A DNA stretch of 64,000 nucleotides, taken from Brachynemurus nebulosus. Taxonomy: Eukaryota > Arthropoda > Insecta > Neuroptera > Myrmeleontidae. The stretch lies in the NCBI GenBank assembly GCA_035578155.1, contig JAPWDM010000008.1, positions 2,118,001 through 2,182,000 on the forward strand, written 5' to 3'. The translations under genes were made by a program, and so were the position numbers. The first letter of the stretch is position 1. Each line of letters starts with the position of its first letter. This document shows positions 11,181-23,097 of the stretch, piece after piece. The notes under the pieces were generated by a model. It was not told the DNA's origin, ran no database searches, and saw only the letters and a program-made list of their open reading frames with translations.

Positions 11181-11244
11181 ATGCTTCACAAAATGTAACA
11201 CCAAGAAAGATTTGTCTCTTTCTGTGTTACTATAAGTGAAGCAT
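11181..11244. repeat. Imperfect hairpin of about 64 nt
   Basis: atgcttcacaaaatgtaac pairs imperfectly with gttactataagtgaagcat, with a short loop around tttgtctc. The second copy is at 16571-16632. It could be a transposon end or a transcribed hairpin; no evidence separates these. Confidence 0.45.
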
Positions 11245-11344
11245 ATGTAGGCTGTTCAAAATGTACACATATACAGATATAAATAAAAGAAAAAAGTTTT
11301 GTACATATCAAATCCGTAATATAAATGCACATATAACAATATCA

Positions 11345-11850
11345 CTTTGGCTAATTCCCAAATTACGTGCCAACGAAAAAATAATGTCAAATTTTTTTTT
11401 TTTTTTTTTTTTTGATTGAATTAGTATTGAAACAAATAAAAATGACAATAAAAGTTTATGCACATATTTAATTTTCATTAAAAAATATTAAAAACTTAAT
11501 TTTTTATTTATAGGAAATTTAGGTTATGTTAGTATGATTTTATTATTCCTCTTAGAAATTATATTATTTAGTCATAAATAAATATGATAATTAAATAAAA
11601 TTGTTTGTATTCCTTTCTAGCATTTCCCTTTGCCCAAATTTTAAAAAAAAGAAAGGAAAATGGGTTATTTATTTACTAAACGCAATGCTTAATACATTAA
11701 ATTTTAATACTTTTTAACGGAAATTAAACATGTCCCCCAATTTTTATCTACTTTTTTACTTGTTTTACTTGCAAATCAATCAAGAAAAACAGAAAAAAAC
11801 TACAAAATTTCGTTGCCACTTAATTTGGGAAATTGCCATCACTTTTTTAA
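11345..11850. repeat. Inverted-repeat element, three copies in window
   Basis: Edges are gctaattcccaaattacgtg on the left and, inverted on the right, a block ending aatttgggaaattgcc. The interior (ggaaatttaggttatgtta, cctttctagcatttccc, aaacgcaatgcttaatac) recurs at about 16740-17270 and, inverted, at about 52430-52790. The third copy lies outside the gene duplication, so this is a dispersed repeat. Confidence 0.65.
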
Positions 11851-12536
11851 AGTGAAAAATATTTTCAAATATTCATGTTACGATATCATTTCTGAGAAAA
11901 AACATCTTAAAGTGTGCACATATTCTGTTCAAAACTAAATATGTATTTAATTATTTAATATATTAATTTATTGTTTTGTATAAGAAATAAATAAACCTAT
12001 GACAATTTGAAGATTTGAAAATAATATGTACGTATGTGATTAGAAGCCTATGAATTAATGTTTAATCAGAATATACGGAATATACAGTCTGTTTCAGCGA
12101 AGTAAGAACATACAAAATTTAATATGGAAAAAATTGTTGGGATCAGAGTACCTATGCTTGTTTTTTATTGGTAACATTTTTTTATAGGTACCCAAAGTTA
12201 TTAAAATTTTCTTTAATTGCAAAAAGGTAAATAAAATTTGAAAACAAAACAATACGTGTCCAATTTTCTACTAAGCTGTATTATTTGTTAATAAATATTT
12301 CAACATTAGATTAAAGATTTATTTATAGTTATCTCAATAAATTTACTGCTATTGTCTTTTAATTACTTCTAAACATTATTTTGCCGTGATATTATTTAAA
12401 ATTTTGCTAAATATTTAATAATAAGAACTGGATGATTTTTCCTAAAAATTTAATGGTAAAAACTGTTGAGGTCATGCTCTTGAATATTAAATTTATTTTC
12501 TTCTTGTTGTTTTTATACTATTTTTTTATTTATTAA

Positions 12537-12968
12537 CACTATGAGACCCGAGCACTTTCACAGTAAACTTCCCCGGAAGCCGACAATATTTTTAAACAAA
12601 TTTTATGTAAACAAGTATATAAAATGATTCCACAGAAGACAAAAGATGAGTACATAGTTATTATTTTTTAATAAAATACACATACACGCATACAATACAT
12701 ATGTGGATAAAAATATTATTGTAAATAAAAGATGGACCTAGATATTTTGATGATAAAACATATTATATTATGTATGTATATTTATATGTACAAAAAATGA
12801 AAAGTATCCAGTGCGTAGTAATAAATTATTTTTATTAGAATAATATAAATTTTTTTTTGTAAATATCTTTAAGTGTTTTGTTTATTATTCTAATATTGAT
12901 CGCGGTCGGCCTCTGGGGATGTTTTGTTTGGTTTCAGCTGAGATGCCGAATCCATGGGACTGAAAGTG
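12537..12968. mobile_element. TTAA-flanked inverted-repeat transposon, copy 1
   Basis: 432 bases between TTAA tetramers at 12533-12536 and 12969-12972. Left end CACTATGAGACCC; right end inverted CACTTTCAGTCCC. The paralogous site near 17937 has one TTAA and no insert. A second copy is at 55951-56400. TTAA targets are typical of piggyBac-like elements; no transposase is present. Confidence 0.85.
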
Positions 12969-13240
12969 TTAATTAAAATTTACAACATTACATTTTTAAT
13001 CTCACTTCAATTATAATTCAACTATTTTATTTATTATATATTATTAATGTTCAATTTTTATAATCACTACACTAGTTCCATCTATTTATTTTTATCAGCC
13101 AACAAAAACCACATAAAAATCATTATCATTATTATAAGTGAGAAAACAGTTTTTTGTGTTTCCTGAACATTTTTAGTTGCCTTAATTAGATGGTTTTGAA
13201 ACTCATCGACTCAAATACTCGTAAAAGAATAGAAAAAATT

Positions 13241-13426
13241 AAATTTGAACTTGTGCCAATTTATTCCGTTTACGCTACTACTGCCACCAACATAGCTAAT
13301 GAAAAACCACAACGGCGTAGCCCGCCCTGCCACTCTGGTCTCTCTCACACTGACCATCAGAGTTGATAATTGTCAAAATCTCAAAACGGTAGAATTATTA
13401 AAATAATTACATTCTCGGAGAGGAAA
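13241..13426 (+). promoter_or_regulatory. Conserved 5' flank block of the zinc-finger family
   Basis: Same order of words as at 7321-7490, nearly identical to 18209-18402. The homology continues upstream to about 13000, since these two genes share the whole intergenic segment. Confidence 0.55.
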
Positions 13427-14935
13427 ATGGAAAATAAAGGATCCATATCAAAGGCTGATGCATTTACTGTTAAAATAAAAGAGGAGGAAAATTTACAAAA
13501 TGTAGACAACTCATTTTTAAATATAACAAAAACGGAAGTACCGGAGTCTTCATGTTATGAAAATGAAATCAAATTGGAACTGGACGAAAGCAATACTGGC
13601 GGTGTAATAAATTTGGAAAGTTTACATACCGAAATTAAATTAGAAGATGATGAAGAGGATACGTTGGAAGAAAATAGTGATTTATTTGGCGATAGTTGTG
13701 AAAATTTAACAAATACCGACAGTGCACAAGATTGTTTAAGGAATTATGAAAAAAGTCAAACCAGTGAAAAACCATACACGTCAAGCCATTTGAAGAAACA
13801 TCAGAAACCCCTTACTGATGAAAGATTATTCAAATGCGATGTATGTTTTAAAACATTTTCTCACTCAAGTAATTTAAAAACACATGAACGAATACATACA
13901 GGACAAAAACCATTCAAATGTGATATATGCTTTAAAACATTTTCTCTGTTACATCATTTACAAACACATAAAATAACACATACAGGACAAAAACCATTCA
14001 AGTGTAACGTATGTTTTAAAACATTTTCTCAGTCAAATAATTTACAAAGACATGAACGAACACATACAGGAGAAAAACCATTCAAATGCGATACATGTTT
14101 TAAAACATTTTCTCATTCAAGTAGTTTAAAATCACATGAAAGAACACATACAGCAGAAAAACCATTCAAATGTAACACATGTTTTAAAACATTTCCTCGA
14201 TCAGATCGTTTAAAAACACATGAAAGAGTACATACGGGAGAAAAACCATTCAAATGTGATACATGCTTTAAAACATTTTCTCTGTTACATCGTTTACAAA
14301 CACATAAAATAACACATACAGGACAAAAACCATTCAAATGTAACATATGTTTTAAAACATTTTCTCAGTCAAATAATTTACAAAGACATGAACGAACACA
14401 TACAGGAGAAAAACCATTCAAATGCGATACATGTTTTAAAACATTTTCTCATTCAAGTAGTTTAAAATCACATGAAAGAACACATACAGCAGAAAAACCA
14501 TTCAAATGTAACACATGTTTTAAAACATTTCCTCGATCAGATCATTTAAAAATACATGAAAGAGTACACACGGGAGAAAAGCCATTCAAATGTGATATAT
14601 GTAATAAAACATTTTTTGATTTATCTGCTTTACGAAAACATCAAATGACGCATACAGGAGAGAAACCATTCAAATGCGAATCATGCTTTAAAACATTTTC
14701 TCAGTCATGCAGTTTGAAAAGACATGAAAGAATACACACGGGAGAAAAACCGTTCAAATGTAATGTATGTTTAAAAACATTTTCTCTGTTAGACAATTTA
14801 AAAACACATGAACGAACACATACAGGAGAAAAACCATTTAAATGTGATATATGTTTTAAAACATTTTCTCAGTCAGGTAATTTAAAAACACATGAAAGAA
14901 CACATTCAGGTGAAAAACCATTTGAATGTAACTAG
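13427..14935 (+). CDS. C2H2 zinc-finger protein, 13 fingers
   Basis: Predicted nuclear zinc-finger protein of 502 residues, single exon, from MENKGS (ATG at 13427; the longer open frame upstream begins with TTG). N-terminal motifs are IKEE, TKTE and two IKLE. The vestigial finger (SSHLKKHQK) is followed by 13 canonical fingers from about residue 137. Fingers 2-5 and 6-9 are a four-finger tandem duplication of 336 bases (offset between 13919 and 14255) with a few substitutions. Two linkers read TAEKP instead of TGEKP, and both lie at the same place in the repeated block. The protein stops inside a would-be fourteenth finger (FECN then TAG), the point where the shared intergenic segment begins. 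It is the cleanest forward-strand copy together with the one at 30065. Confidence 0.9.
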   Translation: MENKGSISKADAFTVKIKEEENLQNVDNSFLNITKTEVPESSCYENEIKLELDESNTGGVINLESLHTEIKLEDDEEDTLEENSDLFGDSCENLTNTDSAQDCLRNYEKSQTSEKPYTSSHLKKHQKPLTDERLFKCDVCFKTFSHSSNLKTHERIHTGQKPFKCDICFKTFSLLHHLQTHKITHTGQKPFKCNVCFKTFSQSNNLQRHERTHTGEKPFKCDTCFKTFSHSSSLKSHERTHTAEKPFKCNTCFKTFPRSDRLKTHERVHTGEKPFKCDTCFKTFSLLHRLQTHKITHTGQKPFKCNICFKTFSQSNNLQRHERTHTGEKPFKCDTCFKTFSHSSSLKSHERTHTAEKPFKCNTCFKTFPRSDHLKIHERVHTGEKPFKCDICNKTFFDLSALRKHQMTHTGEKPFKCESCFKTFSQSCSLKRHERIHTGEKPFKCNVCLKTFSLLDNLKTHERTHTGEKPFKCDICFKTFSQSGNLKTHERTHSGEKPFECN

Positions 14936-15861
14936 GGTTGCCAGAAATCGTGAATGTATAAAGAGAACAATTCAAATAAAAAAAGAGAACTTTAGGAAAT
15001 TATTTGAATTTAAACACATTTATTAGGAAAAAAATTGCACAATTGAACATAGAAAAAATGTTCATTTATTTGAGCGTTAGTTTACGTTATTCCATATCTA
15101 TATGTAATAAACAAAATATTTTACTTTTGCAAAATACCACTAAGGTTAAAGACCCGGTAATTGACCCTGGCCCAGTTTCTGACCTTTTCAACTTTTTTAT
15201 AAATTAATAAAAAACTATATTTTAAATAAGAAAAGAAATAAATTCTTAATTTAATCTATTCTGTGCCTAATGACTAGCAATTTAAAAAGTTTAGAATATA
15301 TTAACTAAATAAAAAAATTTTTAAGTTTGAAATGTGTGTAAAAACTATTTTTTTTAGTTGTTTCCTAACAGTTTATGTTACAAACTACTCATTTTGATCT
15401 GTGCAATATTCATCATGTAAGTATAAAAACTTAATTAAAAATACATGAGCAGGTTAATATTTGTTTAAAATTTATTTTAAAATATTTATAAAATACCTTA
15501 GAATGATTTTTATTATTGAAATATGAGGGTCAATTACTAGGCTCACTTCTAAAGTGGTATGGCCCAATTAAATTCTAACCAGTTTTTGTTAGTTATTTTG
15601 TTATTTATAGTTATCTTAGATTAGTTTTTGTTATTTTTCATAACGTATATAACATTACACAATCATTTTTATCAATAAAAATTTATTTATAAATTAAATT
15701 TTAAAAAACTGTATTTTTTTATAATAAATAAATATTTAACTTATTAATCTAAGTAATGATTTTAGTTTATTTAAGTTTAGTAAGTACTTCATAAGCTAAT
15801 CATAATATAATTTAAGGGTCAGAAACTAGGCCACTGTCAGGGTCAGAAACTGTCACATGCG

Positions 15862-16297
15862 CATGTCCCTGTCACTCTCCATTTAGTCTATTATAAAAAA
15901 ATGGACCGTTTTTTGACGTCGCTGTAACTAATATACCAGATGGCGTTGATTTACTAGGGGATTAAATTAGAGTCGAGACATGAGGTTTAATAGTTCGCTA
16001 TTTTTCATCTAAAATAAACTGGAAATAAATTAAATATTTAAAAAAATACTTTAATTCAACCTAGAAAGATTAATTAAATTAAAAAAAATTTAATTCTTCG
16101 CTAACACATAACTTGGTGACGATACTTTTGTACTCAACTCCATCATATGATAATTAATTTTGACATCTGTTTGATGAAAAATGGTCACATGTCCCAACTC
16201 TATTTAGTATACCCCCTATACCATTAGCGCCACGTAGCAAACGTAGCAAATTGTGACATGAAAAGGTCCGTCCTTGAAAACAAGTGGCAGGGACATG
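15862..16297. mobile_element. hAT-type MITE, copy 1, with 8-bp target duplication
   Basis: 436 bases with ends CATGTCCCTGTCAC and (inverted) CATGTCCCTGCCAC. Flanks are CACATGCG (15854-15861) and CACATGAG (16298-16305), one mismatch; the empty paralogous site near 10911 has a single CACATGAG. A second copy at 29433-29862 has a perfect 8-base duplication. Eight-base duplications suggest the hAT superfamily; that assignment is inference. Confidence 0.88.
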
Positions 16298-17175
16298 CAC
16301 ATGAGAAACTCTGAGGGTCAAAAACTGGGTCCTTGGATGTCAATTTTTAAACATTAATTTAAATTATTAATTCACTTCAAATAATTATTTTACGTACATG
16401 ACTTTATTTCGAAAACCATAAACTCGTTGATAAAATTATTAATTGTCTCTTAAGTTAAAACTTATATTTATTATTGTCGTTTAGCCTCAGCCGCCTCAGC
16501 TGTCACTACAAAACGGTCAGAAACTAGGCATTTTACCTTATATGGTTATAAAAAGCTTGTAATACACTAATGCTTCACAAAATGTAACACCAAGAAAGAT
16601 TTGTCTCTTTCTATGTTACTATAAGTGAAGCAAAGGTAGGCTGTTCAAAATGCACACATATATAGATATAAATAAAAGAAAATAAAAAAGTTTTGTACAT
16701 ACAGAACCGTAATATAAATGCACATATAACAATATCACTTTGGCTAATTCCCAAATTACGTGCCAACGAAAAAATAAAGTTGTCAAATTTTTTATTTTTT
16801 TTTTTGATTGATTTAGTATTAAAACAAATAAAAATGACAATAAAAGTTTATGCACATATTTAATTTTCATTAAAAAATATTAAAAACTTAATTTTTTATT
16901 TATAGGAAATTTAGGTTATGTTAGTATGATTTTATTATTCCTCTTAGAAATTATATTATTTAGTCATAAATAAACATGATAATTAAATAAAATTGTTTGT
17001 TTTCCTTTCTAGCATTTCCCTTTGCCCAAATTTTAAAAAAAAAAAGAAAGGAAAATGGGTTATTTATTTACTAAACGCAATGCTTAATACATTAAATTTT
17101 AATACTTTTTAACGGAAATTAAACATGTCCCCCAATTTTTATCTACTTTTTTACTTGTTTTACTTGCAAATCAAT

Positions 17176-17217
<42 letters not shown>

Positions 17218-18208
17218 GAAAAAAACTACAAAATTTCGTTGGCACTTAATTTGGGAAATTGCCATCACTTTTTTAAAGTGAAAAATATTTTTAAATATTC
17301 ATATTAGGATATCATTTCTGAGAAAAACATCTTAAAGTGTGCACATATTCTGTTCAAAACTAAATATGTATTTAATTATTTAATATATTAATTTATTGTT
17401 TTGTATAAGAAATAAATAAACATATGACAATTTGAAGATTTGAAAATAATATGTACGTATGTAATTAGAAGCCTATGAATTAATGTTTAATCAGAATATA
17501 CGGAATATACAGTCTGTTTCAGCGAAGTAAGAACATACAAAATTTAATATGGAAAAAATTGTTGGGATCAGAGTACCTATGCTTGTTTTTTATGGGTAAC
17601 ATTTTTTTATAGGTACCCATAGTTATTAAAATTTTCTTTAATTGCAAAAAGGTAAATAAAATTTGAAAACAAAACAATACGTGTCCAATTTTCTACTAAG
17701 CTGTATTATTTGTTAATAAATATTTCAACATTAGCTGAACAAATTTATTGCTATTGTCTTTTAATTACTTCTAAACATTATTTTGCCGCGATATTATTTA
17801 AAATTTTGCTAAATATTTAATAATAAGAACTGGATGATTTTTCCTAAAAATTTAATGGTAAAAACTGTTGAGGTCATGCTCTTGAATATTAAATTTATTT
17901 TCTTCTTGTTTTTATACATACTTTTTTTTTAGTTATTAATTAAAATTTACAACATTACATTTTTAATCTCACTTCAATTATAATTCAACTATTTTATTTA
18001 TTATATATTATTAATGTTCAATTTTTATCATCACTACACTAGTTCCATCTATTTATTTTTATCAGCCAACAAAAGCCACATCAAAATCATTATCATTATT
18101 ATAAGTGAGAAAACAGTTTTTTGTGTTTCCTGAACATTTTTAGTTGCCTTAATTAGATGGTTTTGAAACTCATCGACTCAAATACTCGTAAAAGAATAGA
18201 AAAAATTA

Positions 18209-18402
18209 AATTTGAATTTGTGCCAATTTATTCCGTTTACGCTACTACTGCCACCAACATAGCTAATGAAAAAACACCACGGCGTAGCCCGCCCTGCCGG
18301 CCCTGCCACTCTGGTCTCACTCACACTGACCATCAGAGTTGATAATTGTCAAAATCTCAAAACGGTAGAATTATTAAAATAATTACATTCTCGGAGAGGA
18401 AA
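18209..18402 (+). promoter_or_regulatory. Conserved 5' flank block of the zinc-finger family
   Basis: Near copy of 13241-13426, with a small duplication of the words gccctgccggccctgcc. It precedes a gene that is now broken. Confidence 0.55.
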
Positions 18403-19903
18403 ATGGAAAATAAAGGATCCATATCAAAGGCTGATGCATTTACTGTTAAAATAAAAGAGGAGGAAAATTTACAAAATGTGGACAGTTCATTTTTAAATGT
18501 AATAAAAACGGAAGTACCGGAACCTTCATGTTATGAAAATGAAATAAAATTGGAACTGGAAGAAAGTAATAATACTTGTGATTTATTAAATTTAAAAAGT
18601 TTACATACCGAAATTAAATTAGAAGATGATGAAGAGGATATGATAACAGAAGAAAATATTTTATCCGGCGAATGTTGCGAAAATTTAACAAATACCAACA
18701 GTGCAACTGAACAAGATTGTTTAAGGAATTATGAAAAAAGTCAAACCAGTGAAAAACTATACACGTACGGCCATTTGAAAAAACATCAGAAACCCCCTAC
18801 TGGTGAAAAACAATTCGAATGTAATATTTGTTTTAAAATGTTTTCTCGGTCAGGTCATTTAAAAAGACATGAAAGGACACATACAGGAGAAAAACCATTC
18901 AAATGTAACATATGTTTTAAAACATTTTCCACTTCAGGTAGTTTACAAAGACATGAAAAAGTACATACAGGAGAAAAACCATTCAAATGTGTCACATGTT
19001 TTAAAACATTTTCTGAGTCATCTACTTTACGGATACATGAAAGAACACACACAGGAGAGAAACCGTTCAAATGTGATATATGTTTTAAAACATTTTCTCA
19101 TTCAAACAGTTTGAAATATCATAAAAGAACACATACAGGAGAAAAACCATTCCAATGTAATATATGTTTTAAAACATTTTCACAGTCAAGTAATTTGAAA
19201 TTGCATGAAAAAATACATACCGGGGAGAAACCATTTGAATGTAATATGTTTTGAAACCTTTTCTACGTCAACCATTTTGAAATTACATGAAAGATTACAT
19301 ACCGGAGAAAAACCATTTAAATGTGATACATGCTTTGAAACATTTTCTCAGTTACATCATTTGAACATACATGTACGAATACATACTAGGGAAAAACCGT
19401 TCAAATGTAACATATGTTTTAAAACATTTTCTCAGTCAAATTAAAAAAAATTACATGAACGAATACATATGGGAGAAAAACTATTCAAATGCAATACATG
19501 TTTTAAAATATTTTCTACGTCAAGTCATTTAAAAACACATGAAAGAGTACATACAGGAGAAAAACCATACAAATGTAACACATGTTTTAAAACATTTTCA
19601 CAGTCAAGTAGTTTAAAAACACATGAAAGAACACATACAGGGGAAAAACCGTTCAAATGTGATATATGTTTTAAAACATTTTCTCAGTCAAGTAATTTAA
19701 AATTACATGAACGAACACATATAGGAGAAAAACCATTCAAATGCAATGCATGTTTTAAAACATTTTCTCAATCAGGCAGTTTGAAATTATATCAAAGAGT
19801 ACATACACGAGAAAAACCATTCAAGTGTGATATATGTGATAAAACATTTTCTCGGTCAAGCAGTTTGAACACACACGTCAAAAAACTTCACAATAATAAT
19901 TAA
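18403..19903 (+). pseudogene. C2H2 zinc-finger gene, 13 fingers, one frameshift and one nonsense
   Basis: From ATG 18403 (MENKGS) the frame is open for 283 residues to 19254, giving the acidic N-terminus with IKEE, IKTE and two IKLE, the vestigial finger and five fingers. A 2-base loss in finger 6 (aatatgtt for aatatatgtt, about 19243-19248) shifts the frame. Finger sequence then continues from 19205 to an in-frame TAA at 19442-19444, where paralogues have aataatttaaaa, and again to 19903. Finger 12 has Tyr for its first His, and the last finger has the H-x4-H spacing (HVKKLH). The first 283 residues could still be made as a five-finger protein; loss of the longer product is the simplest reading. 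Confidence 0.85.
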
Positions 19904-20160
19904 TAATAATTAGTAGCAAAATTAATTAAAATCGCACTTTTAGAAAGTAGTTTCATTTTATTATATTAAGTAGATTTTTGGGTTCATTTTACATTGGTAT
20001 TTTTCTATTTGTTTTTGTTTAAAACTAGCTTGTATGTTGCGATATGTAACATTGCGTATGTTTCATAAATATATATATTTTTTATTTTTATTTAAAAAAA
20101 TTTTGAATTATTTCATCATAAATTATCCTCATTTTTGGTCTTTGGTGTAGACAAATTCAT
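19904..20160 (+). other. 3' flank shared with other family members
   Basis: The stretch gttcattttacattgg to tttggtctttggtg matches 58780-58925 (downstream of the gene ending 57997) and the orphan block 6738-6835. No exact AATAAA in an obvious place, though AT-rich variants are plentiful. Confidence 0.45.
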
Positions 20161-20440
20161 AATGAATACGAAATAAGGTGCTCTTGTGACGCAAAGAAGT
20201 CGATCAAATCCGAATACATAATTTATGTCTTTTGTCAGGTTGTTTTTTGTTGAATGAATCGTTGAAACAATTCAGCCGCGTTTGCGTCATGACGAGAAAG
20301 AGAAGTTAACTATGGCCTTAAAACCCATTCAAAATTCGTCAAAGTTTAGGCGTACACGGTCAATACAAGCTATCAATTGTCTAACCAATACAAAGCATTA
20401 CTTAAACGAATTATTGAATAATGCGGGAACAGATTAATGA

Positions 20441-20940
20441 ATAGTATATTGTGCAATAAGTGCGGGAAATTGTCGATTGCCCACGAAAGCGAAGTTGAGC
20501 GCACAAACGTAGTGAGTGCGCTCATTCGCTTGAGTGGGGCAATCGACAATCCCGCACGAGTTGCACATACTATTTTTTATTACGAATTTCACATACTTTT
20601 TTCTATTATTATCACAATTTTTGACATTTTTATTACTTTTTAAAATAATATTTTTAAGTGTTCGTCATTTTTTTCTGAATTAATTATCGTTTAAATTATT
20701 TTGTTGGTGGTTTCTATAGAAATAATTATAAAATATTTATTAAATGAAAAATAAGAGGCGGCTTTGCGTGTTTTGATTAAATTTTGCGTGTTTTATTGTC
20801 AATTTGCGTGTGGAAAGTTACTTTCCACACGCAAAAAAGTATGCGGAAAGAGTACAGTGGGCAAACAGCTATTTTGCGTACAGAAATGTGTGCGCCAAGT
20901 TAGTACTTCTACCGCATGAGTAATAAAAAATTATTTAATA
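20441..20940. mobile_element. Repeat headed by a 130-nt GC-richer cruciform, copy 1
   Basis: 20441-20573 is a near-perfect palindrome with arms of about 60 bases (gtgcgggaaattgtcgatt pairs with aatcgacaatcccgcac; gagcgcac pairs with gtgcgctc). The remainder to about 20940, with ttgcgtgttttattgtcaa and a second small hairpin at 20805-20835, is shared with 59556-60235. The hairpin stands out from the AT-rich background. It is a repeat, not a recognised RNA gene. Confidence 0.7.
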
Positions 20941-21203
20941 CATTTATGAGATTATGTAATTTTTTCGTTTGAAAAAAGTTTGATAGTTTCTGAAATACTA
21001 TTGGGATCTGTACTAGATCTGTCGAATGATGGTATGACATCTGGTGTTGAAAAATCAGACTATTCTTAAAGTGCATTTGCTCTGAGCTGAATTTTGCAGA
21101 TCAAAAAATACATACAATTGATTTAATTTTTCCATTCATTTACAGTTCTCCAGTTATTTTATGACGTTTGCTATTTAAATTTGATGATACTCTAAATTGT
21201 AAT

Positions 21204-21571
21204 CAAGGGGCCAAACTACTGTTTAATAGTATGCATCCCGACTGTAATCAAAATTTTACGTCATCAGACTGGGCAGAGAGGTGGAAAGTTGTATACGTAT
21301 TTAGAGTTTGTGTTGGTATGTGTAGGGTTGTGGATGTTTGTCTGTGTGATACTCTTTATGTATGCAGCTAAGTGGTCTAAGGTGGGAGTGGGTACATATA
21401 CAAGAACAACAGCATGAATGTACCTGCTAACAATGAACAGTGAACAAAGTAACAATGCAAGTATACGCTTGAAGAGTCGATGGACGACTAACTGTTAAGC
21501 TGTCACACGACTCCAAATGACTCCGCGCCAATTACACGTTTTTAATGTTAGTTGGTTTCTAGTGTTCTATG
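21204..21571. mobile_element. hAT-type element family E, copy 1
   Basis: 368 bases. Left end CAAGGGGCCAAACTACTG, right end CTAGTGTTCTATG (inverted CATAGAACACTAG). The target duplication ATTGTAAT is perfect at 21196-21203 and 21572-21579. The interior is nearly identical to 53068-53436. Non-coding; short frames inside are shadows of the repeat. Confidence 0.9.
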
Positions 21572-21579
21572 ATTGTAAT

Positions 21580-22744
21580 ATTCGTTAACACATTCACACA
21601 TTTTCTCATATTTTAACCAAATAATAACTGTTTTATAGAAGTCAGATTTTCTCTCCTTCAAAAAAATTCCTTTGCTTCGGACTTGTGTCAACCCAAATAC
21701 AGACAGTTCTGATATTTATCATTTTTTCTTAATATAGCACTGATTACTATATATAAAACTAATGTTAATGCACTTTTTCGTCAGCCATTTTTCTGAAGCT
21801 CCACCCATTTGACAGATCCCAATAGTTTGTAGACTTGGTGAAAACTTAAAAAATTTATCACATGAACCGAAAAAAATTAATGATTTGAAAAAATCGGTGC
21901 TGTCAATACCAGAAAAATTTATATAACAGTAGCAGTTTATATAACAGTAACAATTTTCCTTCTAATTACCTAATTGGCCGATCATGTAATTCAGAAAAAT
22001 ATCAACACTTTCGTAAGCATTAGGGAAATGTACAGAAGAATTTCGTTAATTTTAAATAGAATTGCAATCATTCCCGCCTTTAACTCGAATAACATTAGGT
22101 CGTGTAATATGGAATGTCGTTTTCAGGCAAATGTTTAAAAGCAGTTCATATTTAAATAGAATTCTTGCAGCCTGGTGGGAAAGGGGTGAGTGGAGACAGA
22201 ATTGGTTCATAGGGATGCTGTAAAGGGACGAATGTGGGGTGATTAGAGATGGATGAAGGATGTATTGGAACACAGATTGTCGCATTTTCAAAGTTACTAA
22301 GTTTTTCGAGATTTTTATAAATACATTAGACACGACATTTCTCTATTTTATAAACTTTAGATTTTATGTTTATTTCTATACAAAATTATACAAAGTATTA
22401 TTCATTTTTTGGAAGTATGCCGGATTTACACTAACTGCCGCTCGGGGCACTGTGAAAAATGCCACCCCTGCTTTTCCCTAAAAACAAATTTCTTCATAAC
22501 ATTTTAACTTTTTCCTATAAGGAAATAGGCGGCGAGCAAAAAAAGAAAAAACCCAAATTCTATTCTTTTTAATTTTTCCTACAAAAATACGAGCAAGAAA
22601 AAGAACTCAAATTCAAAATTTTGCCGCCCTCCTAAAAATTTACCGTCCGGGGCACTAGCCCCGCGTGCCCCAAGTATTATAAATATTAAAATTTAAAAAA
22701 AATTAATTAACACTGTCAATTTTGGTCAGCCCTTCTCATCGTCT
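21580..22744. other. Spacer, no gene seen
   Basis: AT-rich sequence without zinc-finger or other recognised coding sequence. A GC-richer patch at 22420-22680 (ctgccgctcggggcac, and ggggcactagccccgcg near 22650) looks like a degenerate repeat, possibly a transposon remnant with inverted GGGGCAC words. Confidence 0.4.
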
Positions 22745-23097
22745 ACATTCACCTATTGATAGTTTCTTTAGATTCCGTTTTATTACAGAGTAACAATTAC
22801 ATAATATTTTTTCTTTTTCAAAAACCAGAAATATATTATTTTCAAAAATTTGTGGTCATTGCAATAAAGTAACCAAACTCGGGCAAATCTTAAATTATAT
22901 TAATAAATAGATACTCCTAAAAAAAATAAACAAATTTGAATTCGTGCCAATTCATTCCGTCTGCGCTACTAGTGCCACCAACGTAGGTAATTGAAAACAC
23001 CACGACGTGCCACACTGTCACACTGACCTTCATCAGACTTGATAATCGTCAAAACCTCAAAACGGTAGAATTATTAAAATAATTCTCGGAGAAGAAA
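22745..23097 (+). promoter_or_regulatory. Conserved 5' flank of zinc-finger gene, long form
   Basis: The proximal part (22932-23097) is the family 5' block. Homology also extends upstream (gattccgttttattacag, accagaaatat, gcaataaagtaacca) to the separated upstream half at 55170-55490. This shows that the ancestral upstream region was at least 350 bases long. Confidence 0.55.

Larger units (their letters stand above)
9001..13426. repeat. Intergenic segmental duplication, copy 1
   Basis: From the finger tail (gatgtaactagggttgcc) to the next gene's ATG, this stretch is matched nearly throughout by 14932-18402. Copy 1 carries two private insertions (9113-10104 and 12537-12968) that copy 2 lacks; copy 2 has one of its own (15862-16297). 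The unit duplicated was therefore a zinc-finger gene plus its intergenic DNA. No gene is seen inside. Confidence 0.85.
14936..18402. repeat. Intergenic segmental duplication, copy 2
   Basis: Counterpart of 9001-13426. It begins gggttgccagaaatcgtg and runs to the next gene's start. It lacks the insertions at 9113 and 12537 of copy 1 but has one at 15862-16297. An A-run of about 36 bases sits at 17178-17215 where copy 1 has the shorter sequence caagaaaaacag. No gene seen. Confidence 0.85.

Noticed and set aside
13370..13426. N-terminal extension of zinc-finger frames (also at 2826, 18346 and 56996)
   Set aside because: These extensions begin with TTG and translate the conserved 5' flank; the family starts at the shared ATG (MENK or MESK) with a good initiation context.
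17125..17307. Lysine-rich frame
   Set aside because: Translation of a poly-A tract of about 36 bases.
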